Shown here: piece after piece, positions 36,274-44,965 of the stretch
Layout of the letters: each line of letters opens with the position of its first letter
How positions within the stretch are numbered: position 1 is the stretch's first letter
Position numbers and translations under genes: made by a program
Source: Coriobacteriaceae bacterium
GTDB taxonomy: Bacteria; Actinomycetota; Coriobacteriia; Coriobacteriales; UMGS124
Reading direction: 5' to 3'
Length of the DNA stretch: 64,000 bases
Assembly: GCA_019421015.1 (NCBI GenBank)
Contig: JAHZGC010000005.1
Location: forward strand, 120,048 to 184,047
Notes under the pieces: generated by a model
Databases searched by the model: none
The model's input: the letters and a program-made list of their open reading frames with translations, nothing else
What the model was told of the DNA's origin: nothing

Positions 36274-37857
36274 CTATGCCCTGGCCGCGGCGGCGCGGCC
36301 GGCGATGTAGCCCGTGGTCAGCGCGCGGCCGATCGAGAGGCCCGGGAAGTTCATGGGGTAGTCGACGCCGCCGAAGAAGGGACCGCTCGTGTTGCCGGTG
36401 GCAAAGAGGCCGGCGATCGGCTCGTCGTCGATGTTCAGCACGCGGTTGTCGCCATCGACCACCAGGCCGCCCAGCGTGGCCGAGAGGCCCCAGTTGAAGT
36501 CGCGCTGCACCGCGTGGAACGGCGGCTTGGCGATGGGGGCCAAAAGCGCCGCCTCCTTGCCGAAGTCCTCGTCGGAGCCCAGGTCGACCAGCTCGTTGTA
36601 GCGCTCCACCGTGGCCTCGAGGGACGCGGCGTCCACGCCCATGGCCTCGGCCAGCTCGGCGATCGTCTCGCCGTGGTGCACCAGCGCGAACGAGCCGTTC
36701 TCGCCCATGGTCTCGACGGTGTCGGGGATAAGCTCCTTGGCCGTGAGCGACGGGTCCACCTGCTGCCAGGCCTGGGCCTGCTGGTAGTAGTCGTCGTCCA
36801 TGATGCTGAAGATGCGCCCGTCGTCGGGGCTGGCGGCATGCTGCATGAGGTTGCGCATGAGGGTGTTGATCTCCCACCAGGGCATGTGCTCGTCGGCGAA
36901 GCGCTTGCCATCGGGGCCCACCATGAGGTAGGGGGCGCTGTTCATCCAGACGTCGTGGATCATCTTGGTGTGGCCCACGGGCTCGATGCGACCGCCGGCC
37001 CACACGCCCATGCGGTGGCCGTCGCCCGTGCGGCCCACCTCCAGCGGAGGGAACCCGCGCACGTCGGGGCAGTAGTAGGCAATCATGTCCTCGTTGCACT
37101 GATAGTCGCCGGTCGAGAGGATCACGCCGCGCGCGGCGTTGAACTGGGTGTAGCCGCCCTCCTCGGTGCCGGCCACCACGCCCGTCACGGCGCCACCGTC
37201 GGTCACCAAGTAGACGCCGGGAGTGTCGTAGAACACGTCGATGCCCTGGGTCTGGGCGTAGTCGGCGATGGTACCCACGGAACCGGCGTAGGTGGGGGCG
37301 GGCCCCAGCTTGATGAACTTCGCCATGTAGCCGTTGCAGTCGCGCTCATAGCCGCTCTCGACGACGTCCTTGTGCTCCACGCCGGCGGCGTCCATCACGT
37401 CGGCGAAGAAGAGGATCGCCTCGCCGCTGGTGTGGGCCCAAGCGTCGAGCAGCTCGCGCTTGGGCCGGTAGGACGAGAGGCGCATGCACATGCTCGCGAA
37501 GGCCTGTTTGGCGGCCTCGTCGTTCTCGGCCGCAAGGCCGGCCGCCTCGAAGCCCTGGGACGAGGCGAACGAGAGCTTCTGCACGATGGCCACCTTGGCG
37601 CCGTCGGCGTGGGCCTTGAAGGCGGCGGCCAGGCCGGAGGCGCCGCAGCCCACGACCACGACGTCGTAGTCCTTGGTCTCGGCAGGCTCGGGCAGGGGGT
37701 CGGGCTTGGCCAGGAACGACGGCACGAACACCTCGGTGTCCTCGGCGTGGGCGGTAGCGGGACTCGCTGCGGCGGCGGTGGCGGCAAGGGCGCACGCGCC
37801 GGCACCGGCCAGCCCGACGACCTGGCGACGGGTTACGGAAGAGGCGGAGAAGCTCAT
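36274..37857 (-). CDS. Tat-exported FAD-dependent reductase
   Basis: 527 residues from ATG at 37857, AAAGGA upstream. Tat signal VTRRQVVGLAGAGACALA, FAD motif at residues 64-75 (YDVVVVGCGASG), and the late FAD-binding segment LFATGNTSGPFFGGVDYPMN. The conserved THGR-like region near the end of the family appears as SLEATVERYNELVDLGSDED. It lacks an FMN-binding domain, so its electron donor is a separate protein. Divergent from the LuxR gene at 38056-39453 (198-bp spacer), which is probably its regulator. Substrate unknown. Confidence 0.88.
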   Translation of the reverse strand: MSFSASSVTRRQVVGLAGAGACALAATAAAASPATAHAEDTEVFVPSFLAKPDPLPEPAETKDYDVVVVGCGASGLAAAFKAHADGAKVAIVQKLSFASSQGFEAAGLAAENDEAAKQAFASMCMRLSSYRPKRELLDAWAHTSGEAILFFADVMDAAGVEHKDVVESGYERDCNGYMAKFIKLGPAPTYAGSVGTIADYAQTQGIDVFYDTPGVYLVTDGGAVTGVVAGTEEGGYTQFNAARGVILSTGDYQCNEDMIAYYCPDVRGFPPLEVGRTGDGHRMGVWAGGRIEPVGHTKMIHDVWMNSAPYLMVGPDGKRFADEHMPWWEINTLMRNLMQHAASPDDGRIFSIMDDDYYQQAQAWQQVDPSLTAKELIPDTVETMGENGSFALVHHGETIAELAEAMGVDAASLEATVERYNELVDLGSDEDFGKEAALLAPIAKPPFHAVQRDFNWGLSATLGGLVVDGDNRVLNIDDEPIAGLFATGNTSGPFFGGVDYPMNFPGLSIGRALTTGYIAGRAAAARA

Positions 37858-37953
37858 GGGGGTCCTTTCTCTCTGACGGGGATTCCTGCCAACGCCCCGA
37901 ACCATAGCCGCGGGGCAACCAAAACCGCCATGGGCCGGGGCGCACGACTTTCT

Positions 37954-37995
37954 CCCTTGCGTTAAACCCTCTATAAACCCCGCAGGTAGCAAGGG
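37954..37995. promoter_or_regulatory. Operator-like repeats in the 38-kb divergent spacer
   Basis: Two direct copies of TAAACCC (37963 and 37974), 11 bp apart, lie between inverted CCCTTGC (about 37954) and GCAAGGG (about 37989). This is one helical turn between direct copies, as for a dimer on one DNA face. Confidence 0.4.
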
Positions 37996-38055
37996 GTGTG
38001 GCAAGGTGTATGCTTGGAGGGTTACGAGAACCCCGCGACGACGAGAGATACGACC

Positions 38056-39453
38056 ATGGCGCCTACGCACCCCATAGAAAGCGGCCGGGCGGCCCACGCG
38101 CTGCAGCGCCTTGCGAACCTGCCGGCGTCGCTCCTGGGCCTCGCCCTCTTCAGGGCGTGGGTGCCCATGGTCCTGGGGCAGTCGTCCGGCCACGACGCCA
38201 TGGGCCTTGTGCACGACGGCGTGTTGGCGGCCCTCCTGCTGTGCGGCGCCCTGCTGGCCGCGCGCATAGCCCCGCTCGGCCGGCGGCGCTGGCCCTTGTA
38301 CGCCTGCGCCGCCGCGTCGCTGGGGGCGTGGCTTGCGTTTCTCGCACGCTCCGACGGCTTCGACACGCCGGCCGCGACCGCCCTGGTCGCCATCCTGTGC
38401 GCGGCGGCCTCGGCGCTGTTTATCCTGCAGTGGTGCGAGGTCTACGCGCGGCTCCCCGTGGACCAGACCGCCCTTGTCCTGGGCCTCTCGTTTGTGCTCG
38501 GCAGGGTGCTTGAGTTCTTGATGACAGGCATGGCGCCCGTCCAGACCACCTTTTGCCTGCTGGGGCTGCCTTTGCTGTCGCTGCTGGCCCTCGCCCGGGC
38601 GCGTGTCGTCGCCCCCGCCGAGGCCCCGGCCGCCGCACCTGCCAGGGGAAGCCTCCCCTGGGGGATCATGGCGCTCATCGGCCTCTACTACCTGGTCTCG
38701 GGAGCCTGCCTCCAAGGGGCCGGCAACCTTGCCGACACGCTGTCGGGCATCATGACCGCGACGGCCGGGGCGGCCCTGGTGGGGGCCGTGCTCTTTTTTG
38801 GCGGCTCGCTCGACCTCTCGCGCGTCTGCAAGTCGCCGGTGGCCATGCTGTGCTGCGCGCTGCTGCTCATCCCCTTTGCCGGGGCCGCCGCAAACCCGCT
38901 GGCAGCCGCCTGTACGGCACTGAGCGCGGCGGTGTTCGAGCTCGTGGTGTTCCTCATGATGTGCGACCTGTGCCGCCGCCGCAACCTCCCGGCGGTCTTT
39001 GTGTTCGGCATCGAGGAGTCCTTGACCGTCCTGCGGCCGCTCGGCGCCTTCCTGGCGGGCGTCGCGGCCCAGGCAAACCTGCCTCTGGCCCTGGTGGAGG
39101 CGACCGCCGTGGGCATCCTCGCCGTCGCCACCCTCGTGCTCTTTAACCGCGCCGACCTGCAGGGACGCTGGGGCATCGCCGTGCTGGACCGCGGCGGCCT
39201 GAGCGAGGGGCGCGACGCCAAGGAGCGGCTGGCCGCCTCCTGCGAGCGCCTCTGCGACGAGGCCGGCCTCACGCCCCGCGAGCGCGAGGCGCTGGGCTAC
39301 CTCGCCCAGGGGCTCACCGTCGCCGAGCTCGCCCAGGCCATGGGCGTGGCCAAGGGAACCGCCAAGGCCCACTGCGAGCACGTCTATGCGAAGCTCGGGA
39401 TCCACGGGCGCGAGGAGCTCGAGCGGATGCTCGGAGGCGCGGGGGAAGAGTAG
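38056..39453 (+). CDS. LuxR-type regulator with multi-helix membrane domain
   Basis: 465 residues from ATG at 38056 (weak GAGAG site); an in-frame upstream start is possible. About twelve membrane segments in residues 20-390, e.g. MVLGQSSGHDAMGLVHDGVL and ALLLIPFAGAAANPLAAAC, then a LuxR HTH at ~405-460 (LTPREREALGYLAQGLTVAE, MGVAKGTAKAHCEHVYAKLG). Divergent from the reductase at 36274-37857. The mechanism is probably substrate sensing by the membrane domain. Confidence 0.87.
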   Translation: MAPTHPIESGRAAHALQRLANLPASLLGLALFRAWVPMVLGQSSGHDAMGLVHDGVLAALLLCGALLAARIAPLGRRRWPLYACAAASLGAWLAFLARSDGFDTPAATALVAILCAAASALFILQWCEVYARLPVDQTALVLGLSFVLGRVLEFLMTGMAPVQTTFCLLGLPLLSLLALARARVVAPAEAPAAAPARGSLPWGIMALIGLYYLVSGACLQGAGNLADTLSGIMTATAGAALVGAVLFFGGSLDLSRVCKSPVAMLCCALLLIPFAGAAANPLAAACTALSAAVFELVVFLMMCDLCRRRNLPAVFVFGIEESLTVLRPLGAFLAGVAAQANLPLALVEATAVGILAVATLVLFNRADLQGRWGIAVLDRGGLSEGRDAKERLAASCERLCDEAGLTPREREALGYLAQGLTVAELAQAMGVAKGTAKAHCEHVYAKLGIHGREELERMLGGAGEE

Positions 39454-39467
39454 GCCCTGTAACGCTA

Positions 39468-39514
39468 GCGGAGAAGCCCCGAGGGCCGCGTTCGGCGCCC
39501 AGGGTTTCTCCGCC
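39468..39514. terminator. Hairpin between convergent LuxR and reductase genes
   Basis: GCGGAGAAGCCCCGAGG (from 39468) pairs with CCCAGGGTTTCTCCGCC (to 39514) with a few mismatches. It lies in the 105-bp gap between convergent genes and can act on both strands. Confidence 0.6.
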
Positions 39515-39558
39515 AAAGAGGGTATGGCCGGGACGGACATCCCGGGTTCATGCGACCG

Positions 39559-41163
39559 CTAGGCCTGCAGCTCGCGCACCACCTCGTTGCCCGCGATGTA
39601 GCCCGAGGTAAAGGCGTAGCACAGAGCGGCGCCCTCGTAGTCGGGGTAGCCGGGCAGGCTGCCGTAGTAGGCGCCCGAGGCCAGCGAGCCCACACAGTAG
39701 AGGTTGGGGACGGCGACCATCTCGGTGGTGAGCGGATGCATCGCGGGGTCGACGAACAGGCCGCCGGTGGTGCTGAGCACGGCCACGCAGCACGGCAGCG
39801 CATAGAAGGGGCCCGTCTCAACCGAATACACCAGGTAGGTCGGGTCCTTGCCGTAGTCCAGGTCCTCACCCTGGGCCACCAGCTCGTTGTAGCGGGCCAC
39901 CGTCTCGGCCAGGGTCGGGGCGTCGAAGCCCGCGACGGCCGCAAGCTCATCGAGGGTCTGTCCCTTGAGCACCGTGCCGGCCTCCACGCCGGCGTCGAGG
40001 TCCGCCTGCACCCCCGAGGTGTCCTCGGCCGGAGGAATCGTGTCGGCGTTCAGGGGCGCCAGGGTCACCTCGTTGGCAGCAAACGCGTCCACCGTCGCCT
40101 GGTCAAGCACGATGTAGGGGTTGCCGCCCACCGAGTAGTTGGCGTTCGCCCACAGGCAGGTGCTGCTCGTGACCGTCTCGTCGGTAAAGCGGCGCCCGGT
40201 CTGGTCGACCTCCAGCAGCCCCGAGACCGCCAGGTTCACGATGGCGTCGCCGTCTGCCAGCGGAAGCCCCGCGTGCATGAGGGCCGACGCCGTGTTCCAC
40301 CGGCGCGCCCCCGCAGCCCAGGCCGCCCGCGTTCCCTCGCCAAGGCTCGCGGTGGCATAGCCCCTGAGGTGCCTGGTGCCAAAGACCTCGGCCATCATCT
40401 CCTCGTCCCCGCAGAAGCCGCCCGTGGCCAGCACCACCCTGCTCGCGTCGACCTGCGCGGGCTCTCCGTCGGCGTCGGTGTAGAGCACCCCGCACACCGC
40501 CCCCTCGGCGTCGGTGACCAGCTCGGTCATGCGGGCGCCGTACTCGACGAAACAGCCCGCCTCCTGAAGGCGCTGCTCCAGGGCCGCGAAGGCCGCCGCG
40601 CCGTCGTAGTCGCGGTACATGTGGTAGCACTGCCACTTGAGCGGGTCGGCGGCGTGGGCCGCCTGGTTTGACTGCTCGAGCACGTTGAGCTCCACGCCGT
40701 GGTCGGTCATCCACCGAATGGTCTCGGCCGACGTCGAGAAGATCGTGCGCACGAGCGGCGCGTAGCTGAACGAGTGGTTGTACTCGTTCCATGCCTTGTA
40801 GAGGGCATTGACCGGCACCTCGTAGCCCTTCTCGGCCTGCAGGTAGGTGTCGCAGCCCAGAAGGCCGCCCGACATGATGCCCACGCCGCCCAGCGACTCC
40901 TGGGTCTCGAGCAGCAGGGTGTCGAGCCCCGCCTCGGCCGCCACCAGAGCCGCCGTGACACCGGCCGCACCGCCGCCCACCACCACGACGTCGCACGACT
41001 GTACCCGATCCGGGGCAGGCGCGGCCTCCTGGGCCCGCGCAACGTCCAGCCTGCCGCCCGCGGCTAGGGCCGCCAGCCCCGCCCCGCCCGCCGCGATGAA
41101 CGTCCGGCGCGGCAGGCCCGCGCCCTTTGCAGAGAACTGCTTGCAATTTGCGTCCATAGCCAT
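39559..41163 (-). CDS. Tat-exported FAD-dependent reductase
   Basis: 534 residues from ATG at 41163; a second ATG at 41157 has similar spacing to the GGAAGGGAAG site. Tat signal LPRRTFIAAGGAGLAALAAG, FAD motif near residues 58-69 (VVVVGGGAAGVTAAL), body with GYATASLGEGTRAAWAAGA, and C-terminal LYCVGSLASGAYYGSLPGYP. No FMN domain. It is divergent from the LuxR gene at 41365-42789. Its substrate pocket differs clearly from its neighbours, with a DYDGAAAFAALEQRLQEAG insert. Confidence 0.88.
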   Translation of the reverse strand: MAMDANCKQFSAKGAGLPRRTFIAAGGAGLAALAAGGRLDVARAQEAAPAPDRVQSCDVVVVGGGAAGVTAALVAAEAGLDTLLLETQESLGGVGIMSGGLLGCDTYLQAEKGYEVPVNALYKAWNEYNHSFSYAPLVRTIFSTSAETIRWMTDHGVELNVLEQSNQAAHAADPLKWQCYHMYRDYDGAAAFAALEQRLQEAGCFVEYGARMTELVTDAEGAVCGVLYTDADGEPAQVDASRVVLATGGFCGDEEMMAEVFGTRHLRGYATASLGEGTRAAWAAGARRWNTASALMHAGLPLADGDAIVNLAVSGLLEVDQTGRRFTDETVTSSTCLWANANYSVGGNPYIVLDQATVDAFAANEVTLAPLNADTIPPAEDTSGVQADLDAGVEAGTVLKGQTLDELAAVAGFDAPTLAETVARYNELVAQGEDLDYGKDPTYLVYSVETGPFYALPCCVAVLSTTGGLFVDPAMHPLTTEMVAVPNLYCVGSLASGAYYGSLPGYPDYEGAALCYAFTSGYIAGNEVVRELQA

Positions 41164-41278
41164 CTTCCCTTCCGTAGAAACCTTTTGCGCATCCTGCGCA
41201 GCAGCAAAGCGCACAAAACGCCGGCCGTCCAATCCGGCCTGACAACCAGGCTAGGGTCCCAGCCACCCGCCGTCATCG

Positions 41279-41344
41279 CACGCAGGAGTAGACGCCCGCG
41301 CCCGTCCTCCACGCCTGCGGTGTAGACTGGACCGACACCAGCCC
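41279..41344. promoter_or_regulatory. Inverted repeats in the 41-kb divergent spacer
   Basis: CGCAGG (about 41281) and CCTGCG (about 41312) are inverted. GGTGT (41316-41320) and ACACC (about 41336-41340) follow, just upstream of the LuxR GTG start. Weak candidates for a regulator site. Confidence 0.3.
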
Positions 41345-41364
41345 CCGCCCGAAAGGAAGCCGCC

Positions 41365-42789
41365 GTGTCTTGGCTCCGCAACCTGCTCGCCCACCGCAAC
41401 GGCCGCCTTCTCGACATCGTAGGAGCCGGCGCGCTCTACTGCGCGTGGGTCGTCTTGGGCATCGGGGTCGCGCGCGACGCCCCGCAGCTGCTACCGCCTT
41501 GGAACGAGGCCCTGTTCCTCGTCGCCGGCGCCCTGGCTGCGCTCGCGGCACTTCTCGTCCGCAGGTCCGGGCGCGCGCAGGCCGACGCCCTCGTCAAACG
41601 CACGACGCTCGCGGCGGCCGTCGCCTCGGCCGTCCTGCTGCTCGTGGGTCTCTCCTGCGACCAGGCGCTTTGCGCCACCGCCGGCATGGTGGGGTTCGGA
41701 GCGGTCGCCGGCCTCTTCGAGATCACGCTCTTCTGCCGGGTGGCGGAGCTCTCCCAGGAGGAAGCCGTCGCGACCATAGCGGTCGTCACACTCGCCTCGG
41801 CCGTTTTGGGGCTACCGCTGGTACTGTTGCCCACCTCCTGGTCCTACACGCTCTTTGCGCTGGCGCCCCTTGCATGCCTGCATCTACTGTGGAGAAGCCC
41901 CGAACACGCCGAAGAAGATGGTTCCACGCCGGCAAGCGTCCCGCTGTCCCAGGCCGGCAAGATCCTCGCCGCCAACCTGCTGGTCACGCTTACGTTCAAC
42001 CTCATGGTGGGAGAAGCCCTCGCCTCGCTGCCAGGGGTCGCCCAGACGGTGGGCGTGAGCCGCCTCGTGGCCAACGTGCTCGCCTCGGCGGGGCTCCTTG
42101 TTTACGTGGGCATCTCCAAGCCGCGCAGCATGACCGCGCCCTACCGGGTGGTGCTACCGGCCATGATGCTGGGCCTGCTGCTGCTCAACCTCATCCCCAC
42201 CCCCTATGCCCCGCTGGCCCTGGTCTGCGAGAGCTTTGGCTATGCCCTCTTCGACGCCTGCATCTGGATCGTCCTGGCCTCCATGGCCATCGACCGGCAC
42301 TCAGACGGCTTTAGGCTCGGCGCCCTTTATGTCACCACGACGCTGGGCGGCATGGCCATAGCCTGCCTGATCGAGCAGGCCGTACCGGCCGCGGCGTGGG
42401 GCGTTCTCTTCCAAAGCCCCACGGCCATCCTCGTGACCGTGCTCGCACTGCTGGCCGCCGTGGCCCTCATCCTGCCCGAAAGCCTCTTGGCGGCCCTGAC
42501 CCCCTCCCACGCCAAAGGCGCCTGCACGTCTGACGAGGAAGCGGTGACCGGGGTGGCGAACGCCGATTCGGAACGCCTGGACCAGCTGGCCCGGCAAGCA
42601 GGCCTCACCGCCCGCGAGCGCGAGGTGCTCGCCCTTCTCGCCCGGGGCCGCACGACGGCGGTCATAGCCCGCGAAATTGGCGTCGCCGGAGGCACCGCCC
42701 ACACCCACGTGGCCCACATCTACACCAAGCTGGGCGTCCACAACCAGCAGGAGCTTATCGACCTCGTTGAGCGGGATGCTCGGCCGTAG
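41365..42789 (+). CDS. LuxR-type regulator with multi-helix membrane domain
   Basis: 474 residues from GTG at 41365, chosen because GAAAGGA lies 6-8 bp upstream. Membrane segments fill residues 20-385 (LLDIVGAGALYCAWVVLGIG, LVALLGLGL-type helices), then a LuxR HTH (LTAREREVLALLARGRTTAV, GGTAHTHVAHIYTKLGVHNQ). Divergent from the reductase at 39559-41163 and in tandem with the next reductase (43052-44707), 263 bp downstream. It may serve both. Confidence 0.87.
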   Translation: MSWLRNLLAHRNGRLLDIVGAGALYCAWVVLGIGVARDAPQLLPPWNEALFLVAGALAALAALLVRRSGRAQADALVKRTTLAAAVASAVLLLVGLSCDQALCATAGMVGFGAVAGLFEITLFCRVAELSQEEAVATIAVVTLASAVLGLPLVLLPTSWSYTLFALAPLACLHLLWRSPEHAEEDGSTPASVPLSQAGKILAANLLVTLTFNLMVGEALASLPGVAQTVGVSRLVANVLASAGLLVYVGISKPRSMTAPYRVVLPAMMLGLLLLNLIPTPYAPLALVCESFGYALFDACIWIVLASMAIDRHSDGFRLGALYVTTTLGGMAIACLIEQAVPAAAWGVLFQSPTAILVTVLALLAAVALILPESLLAALTPSHAKGACTSDEEAVTGVANADSERLDQLARQAGLTAREREVLALLARGRTTAVIAREIGVAGGTAHTHVAHIYTKLGVHNQQELIDLVERDARP

Positions 42790-42815
42790 AGGCCGCGAGC
42801 TGGGATTTCTTTGGC

Positions 42816-42838
42816 GTCTATACCCCTGGGGTAGAGAC
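42816..42838 (+). promoter_or_regulatory. 23-bp palindrome upstream of a reductase
   Basis: Left arm GTCTATACCCC and right arm GGGGTAGAGAC flank a single central T; the arms match at 10 of 11 positions. It lies 214 bp before the reductase start and 27 bp after the LuxR stop. Form and size fit a dimeric regulator site. Confidence 0.55.
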
Positions 42839-43051
42839 GTTCCCGACCTTGCACGCCTCAAAATCCACCACCGTCAACAGCCTCGGCAGATGCGCCGGTG
42901 CCCGGCGACCCGTACGGTTGGGGACCAGAAGCCCATTGCCTCGACCAGCGGCACGCCCTGCATGCTCCCCGGTCGACAGCGGCTTCAAAGCTATGCGGAA
43001 ACCGAACGCCCAACGGCGTCGGCCTCCGCCCCCGACCCTAAGGAGAGCCCT

Positions 43052-44707
43052 ATGTCCACCCGTTTCCTCAGCCGCCGGTCCCTCGTAGCCGGCGGCGTCG
43101 CGGCCGCTGCAACCGCCGCCAGAGCGGCCTGCGCCGGCATGGCCCGCGCCGACGAAACCCCCGCCTCCCCCGCCCTTCCCGAGACCTGGGACTACACCTG
43201 CGACGTGCTCGTCGTCGGCTACGGAGGCGCCGGCCAGTGGGCCGCGCTCACGGCGGCCGACCCCGAAGAAGGCGCCTCCCAGGTGCTCGTGCTCGAGAAG
43301 GCCCCGGTGCGCGGCGGCGGCAACTCCTCCATCAACCTGGGAGAGTTCGCGCTCCCCGTGGACGCCGAGGGTGCCTGCGCCTACCTGAAGGCGTTCTGCA
43401 ACGGGCAGACGCCCGACGACGTGGTCGAGGCTTGGGTCGCCGAGGCCATGCGCAACGGCGAGTACGCCGACCACTGGAAGCTGCCCTGGCTCCAGCTGGG
43501 CGGCAGCCTTGCCTCGGGCGGCACCGCCTCCTGCGAATACCCCTTCCTGCCGGGTGGCGAGGCCATGGGGGTCGCCATGGTCGAGGGCAAGGGTATGGAG
43601 GCCTACCGGGTTCTCGACGACGCCCGCCAGGAGCTCGGCGTCGAGGTGCTCTTCTCCTGCCACGACGAGGAACTCATCCAGGACCCCCAGACCAAGGAGA
43701 TCCTGGGATGCTGGACCCTGGTAGGCGACGACCCCGAACCCAAGGCCGTCAAGGCTCGCAAGGGCGTGGTGCTCACCCTAGGCGGCTTCGAGTTCAACGA
43801 GGAGCTCAAGGACAAGTACCTGCCCGTGGAGCGCGCCCGCGGCTTCTACGGCTGGCAGTTCAACACGGGCGACGGCATCCCCATGGTCCAGAAGGTGGGC
43901 GCCCAGCTGTGGCACATGGGCAACATGATCGGCAGCAAGACGGCCCAGTTCGACGACCCCGAGCACCCCTCGGCCATCTGGCTCACCCCCACCACCGACG
44001 CCTATATCTGGGTGACCCAGCAAGGCAAGCGCTTCGTCGACGAGTCCAGCCGGGCGGCCAACGCGCCCCACAACGGCTGGCACGAGTTCGTCCACTTCAA
44101 CGCTGAGATCTGCGACTACGACTGCGCGCCCCTGTGGGTGATCGTGGACCAGAGCGCCGTCGGCGCCGGCCGTCTGGGAGACTTCCGCAACGAGGACAAC
44201 TGGGGCCTCATGTGGCCCGAGCTCCCGGCCGAGGTGGGCGGATGGGAAGGCTGGTCCGAGGACAACCAGCCCGAGATCGAGAAGGGCTGGCTGCGCAAGG
44301 CGGACACCATCGAGGGGCTCGCGGCCGAGATCGCCAAGACCTCGCCCCGCATGGACGCCGAGCTGCTCGTCCGCACCGTCGAGGAGTACAACGCCGCCTG
44401 CGCCGCTGGCGAAGACGCGCGCTTTGACCGCGATCCCCAGACCCTCGTGCCCCTGGAGAACGGACCCTTCTACGCCTGGCCCGAGTACGTGGGCGGCTGC
44501 TCCACGCTGGGCGGCCCCCAGAAGAATGCCCGCGGCCAGGTGGTCGACGTCGAAGGCAACCCGATCCCGCGTCTCTATGCGGCCGGCAGCTTTGGCAACA
44601 TCGCAGGCCACACCTACGGCATCACCGGCGGCAACAACGCCGAGAACATGGTGTGGGGCCGCATAGGAGGCCGAAACGCCGCGGCCGAGACGCCCTGGGA
44701 CGCATAA
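43052..44707 (+). CDS. Tat-exported FAD-dependent reductase
   Basis: 551 residues from ATG at 43052 (AAGGAGAG). Tat signal SRRSLVAGGVAAAA, FAD motif near residues 50-61 (CDVLVVGYGGAGQWAAL), GNSSINLGEFALPV, and the late FAD-binding segment LYAAGSFGNIAGHTYGITGG. No FMN domain and no heme motif. It lacks a divergent LuxR of its own but follows one in tandem; the palindrome at 42816-42838 lies between. Convergent with the next reductase. Confidence 0.88.
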   Translation: MSTRFLSRRSLVAGGVAAAATAARAACAGMARADETPASPALPETWDYTCDVLVVGYGGAGQWAALTAADPEEGASQVLVLEKAPVRGGGNSSINLGEFALPVDAEGACAYLKAFCNGQTPDDVVEAWVAEAMRNGEYADHWKLPWLQLGGSLASGGTASCEYPFLPGGEAMGVAMVEGKGMEAYRVLDDARQELGVEVLFSCHDEELIQDPQTKEILGCWTLVGDDPEPKAVKARKGVVLTLGGFEFNEELKDKYLPVERARGFYGWQFNTGDGIPMVQKVGAQLWHMGNMIGSKTAQFDDPEHPSAIWLTPTTDAYIWVTQQGKRFVDESSRAANAPHNGWHEFVHFNAEICDYDCAPLWVIVDQSAVGAGRLGDFRNEDNWGLMWPELPAEVGGWEGWSEDNQPEIEKGWLRKADTIEGLAAEIAKTSPRMDAELLVRTVEEYNAACAAGEDARFDRDPQTLVPLENGPFYAWPEYVGGCSTLGGPQKNARGQVVDVEGNPIPRLYAAGSFGNIAGHTYGITGGNNAENMVWGRIGGRNAAAETPWDA

Positions 44708-44851
44708 CGAAGACGCAAGGAGCACAGGGCCAAGAAAGGCAGGACGCGCCGGGGCCGAGATAGGACATTGGGCGGGGTGCGGTGGAGGAGAAGCGCCCGA
44801 CATCGTATGCAAAGGACCACCACCCGGCCCCGGCCCCCAATCCCGGGCCGT

Positions 44852-44948
44852 TCGGCACCGATCACGCGTTGTGCAACCGCCCGGAGGACCGGTGGCACCA
44901 AACACGCCCCGCGGGGGGATTGCCGGCCCTGCAGCAATCCCCCCCCGC
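44852..44948. repeat. Partial 41-bp-type repeat units and terminator hairpin
   Basis: A unit of the same pattern as the 36-kb array is present: CACC at 44856 and GTTGTGCAA at 44868, the same 12-bp offset. A second CACC stands 40 bp later (44896). Immediately after, GCGGGGGGATTGC (44911-44923) pairs with GCAATCCCCCCCCGC (44934-44948), a strong bidirectional terminator between the convergent reductases. Confidence 0.6.
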
Positions 44949-44965
44949 GCTTGCAACAGTCCCGC

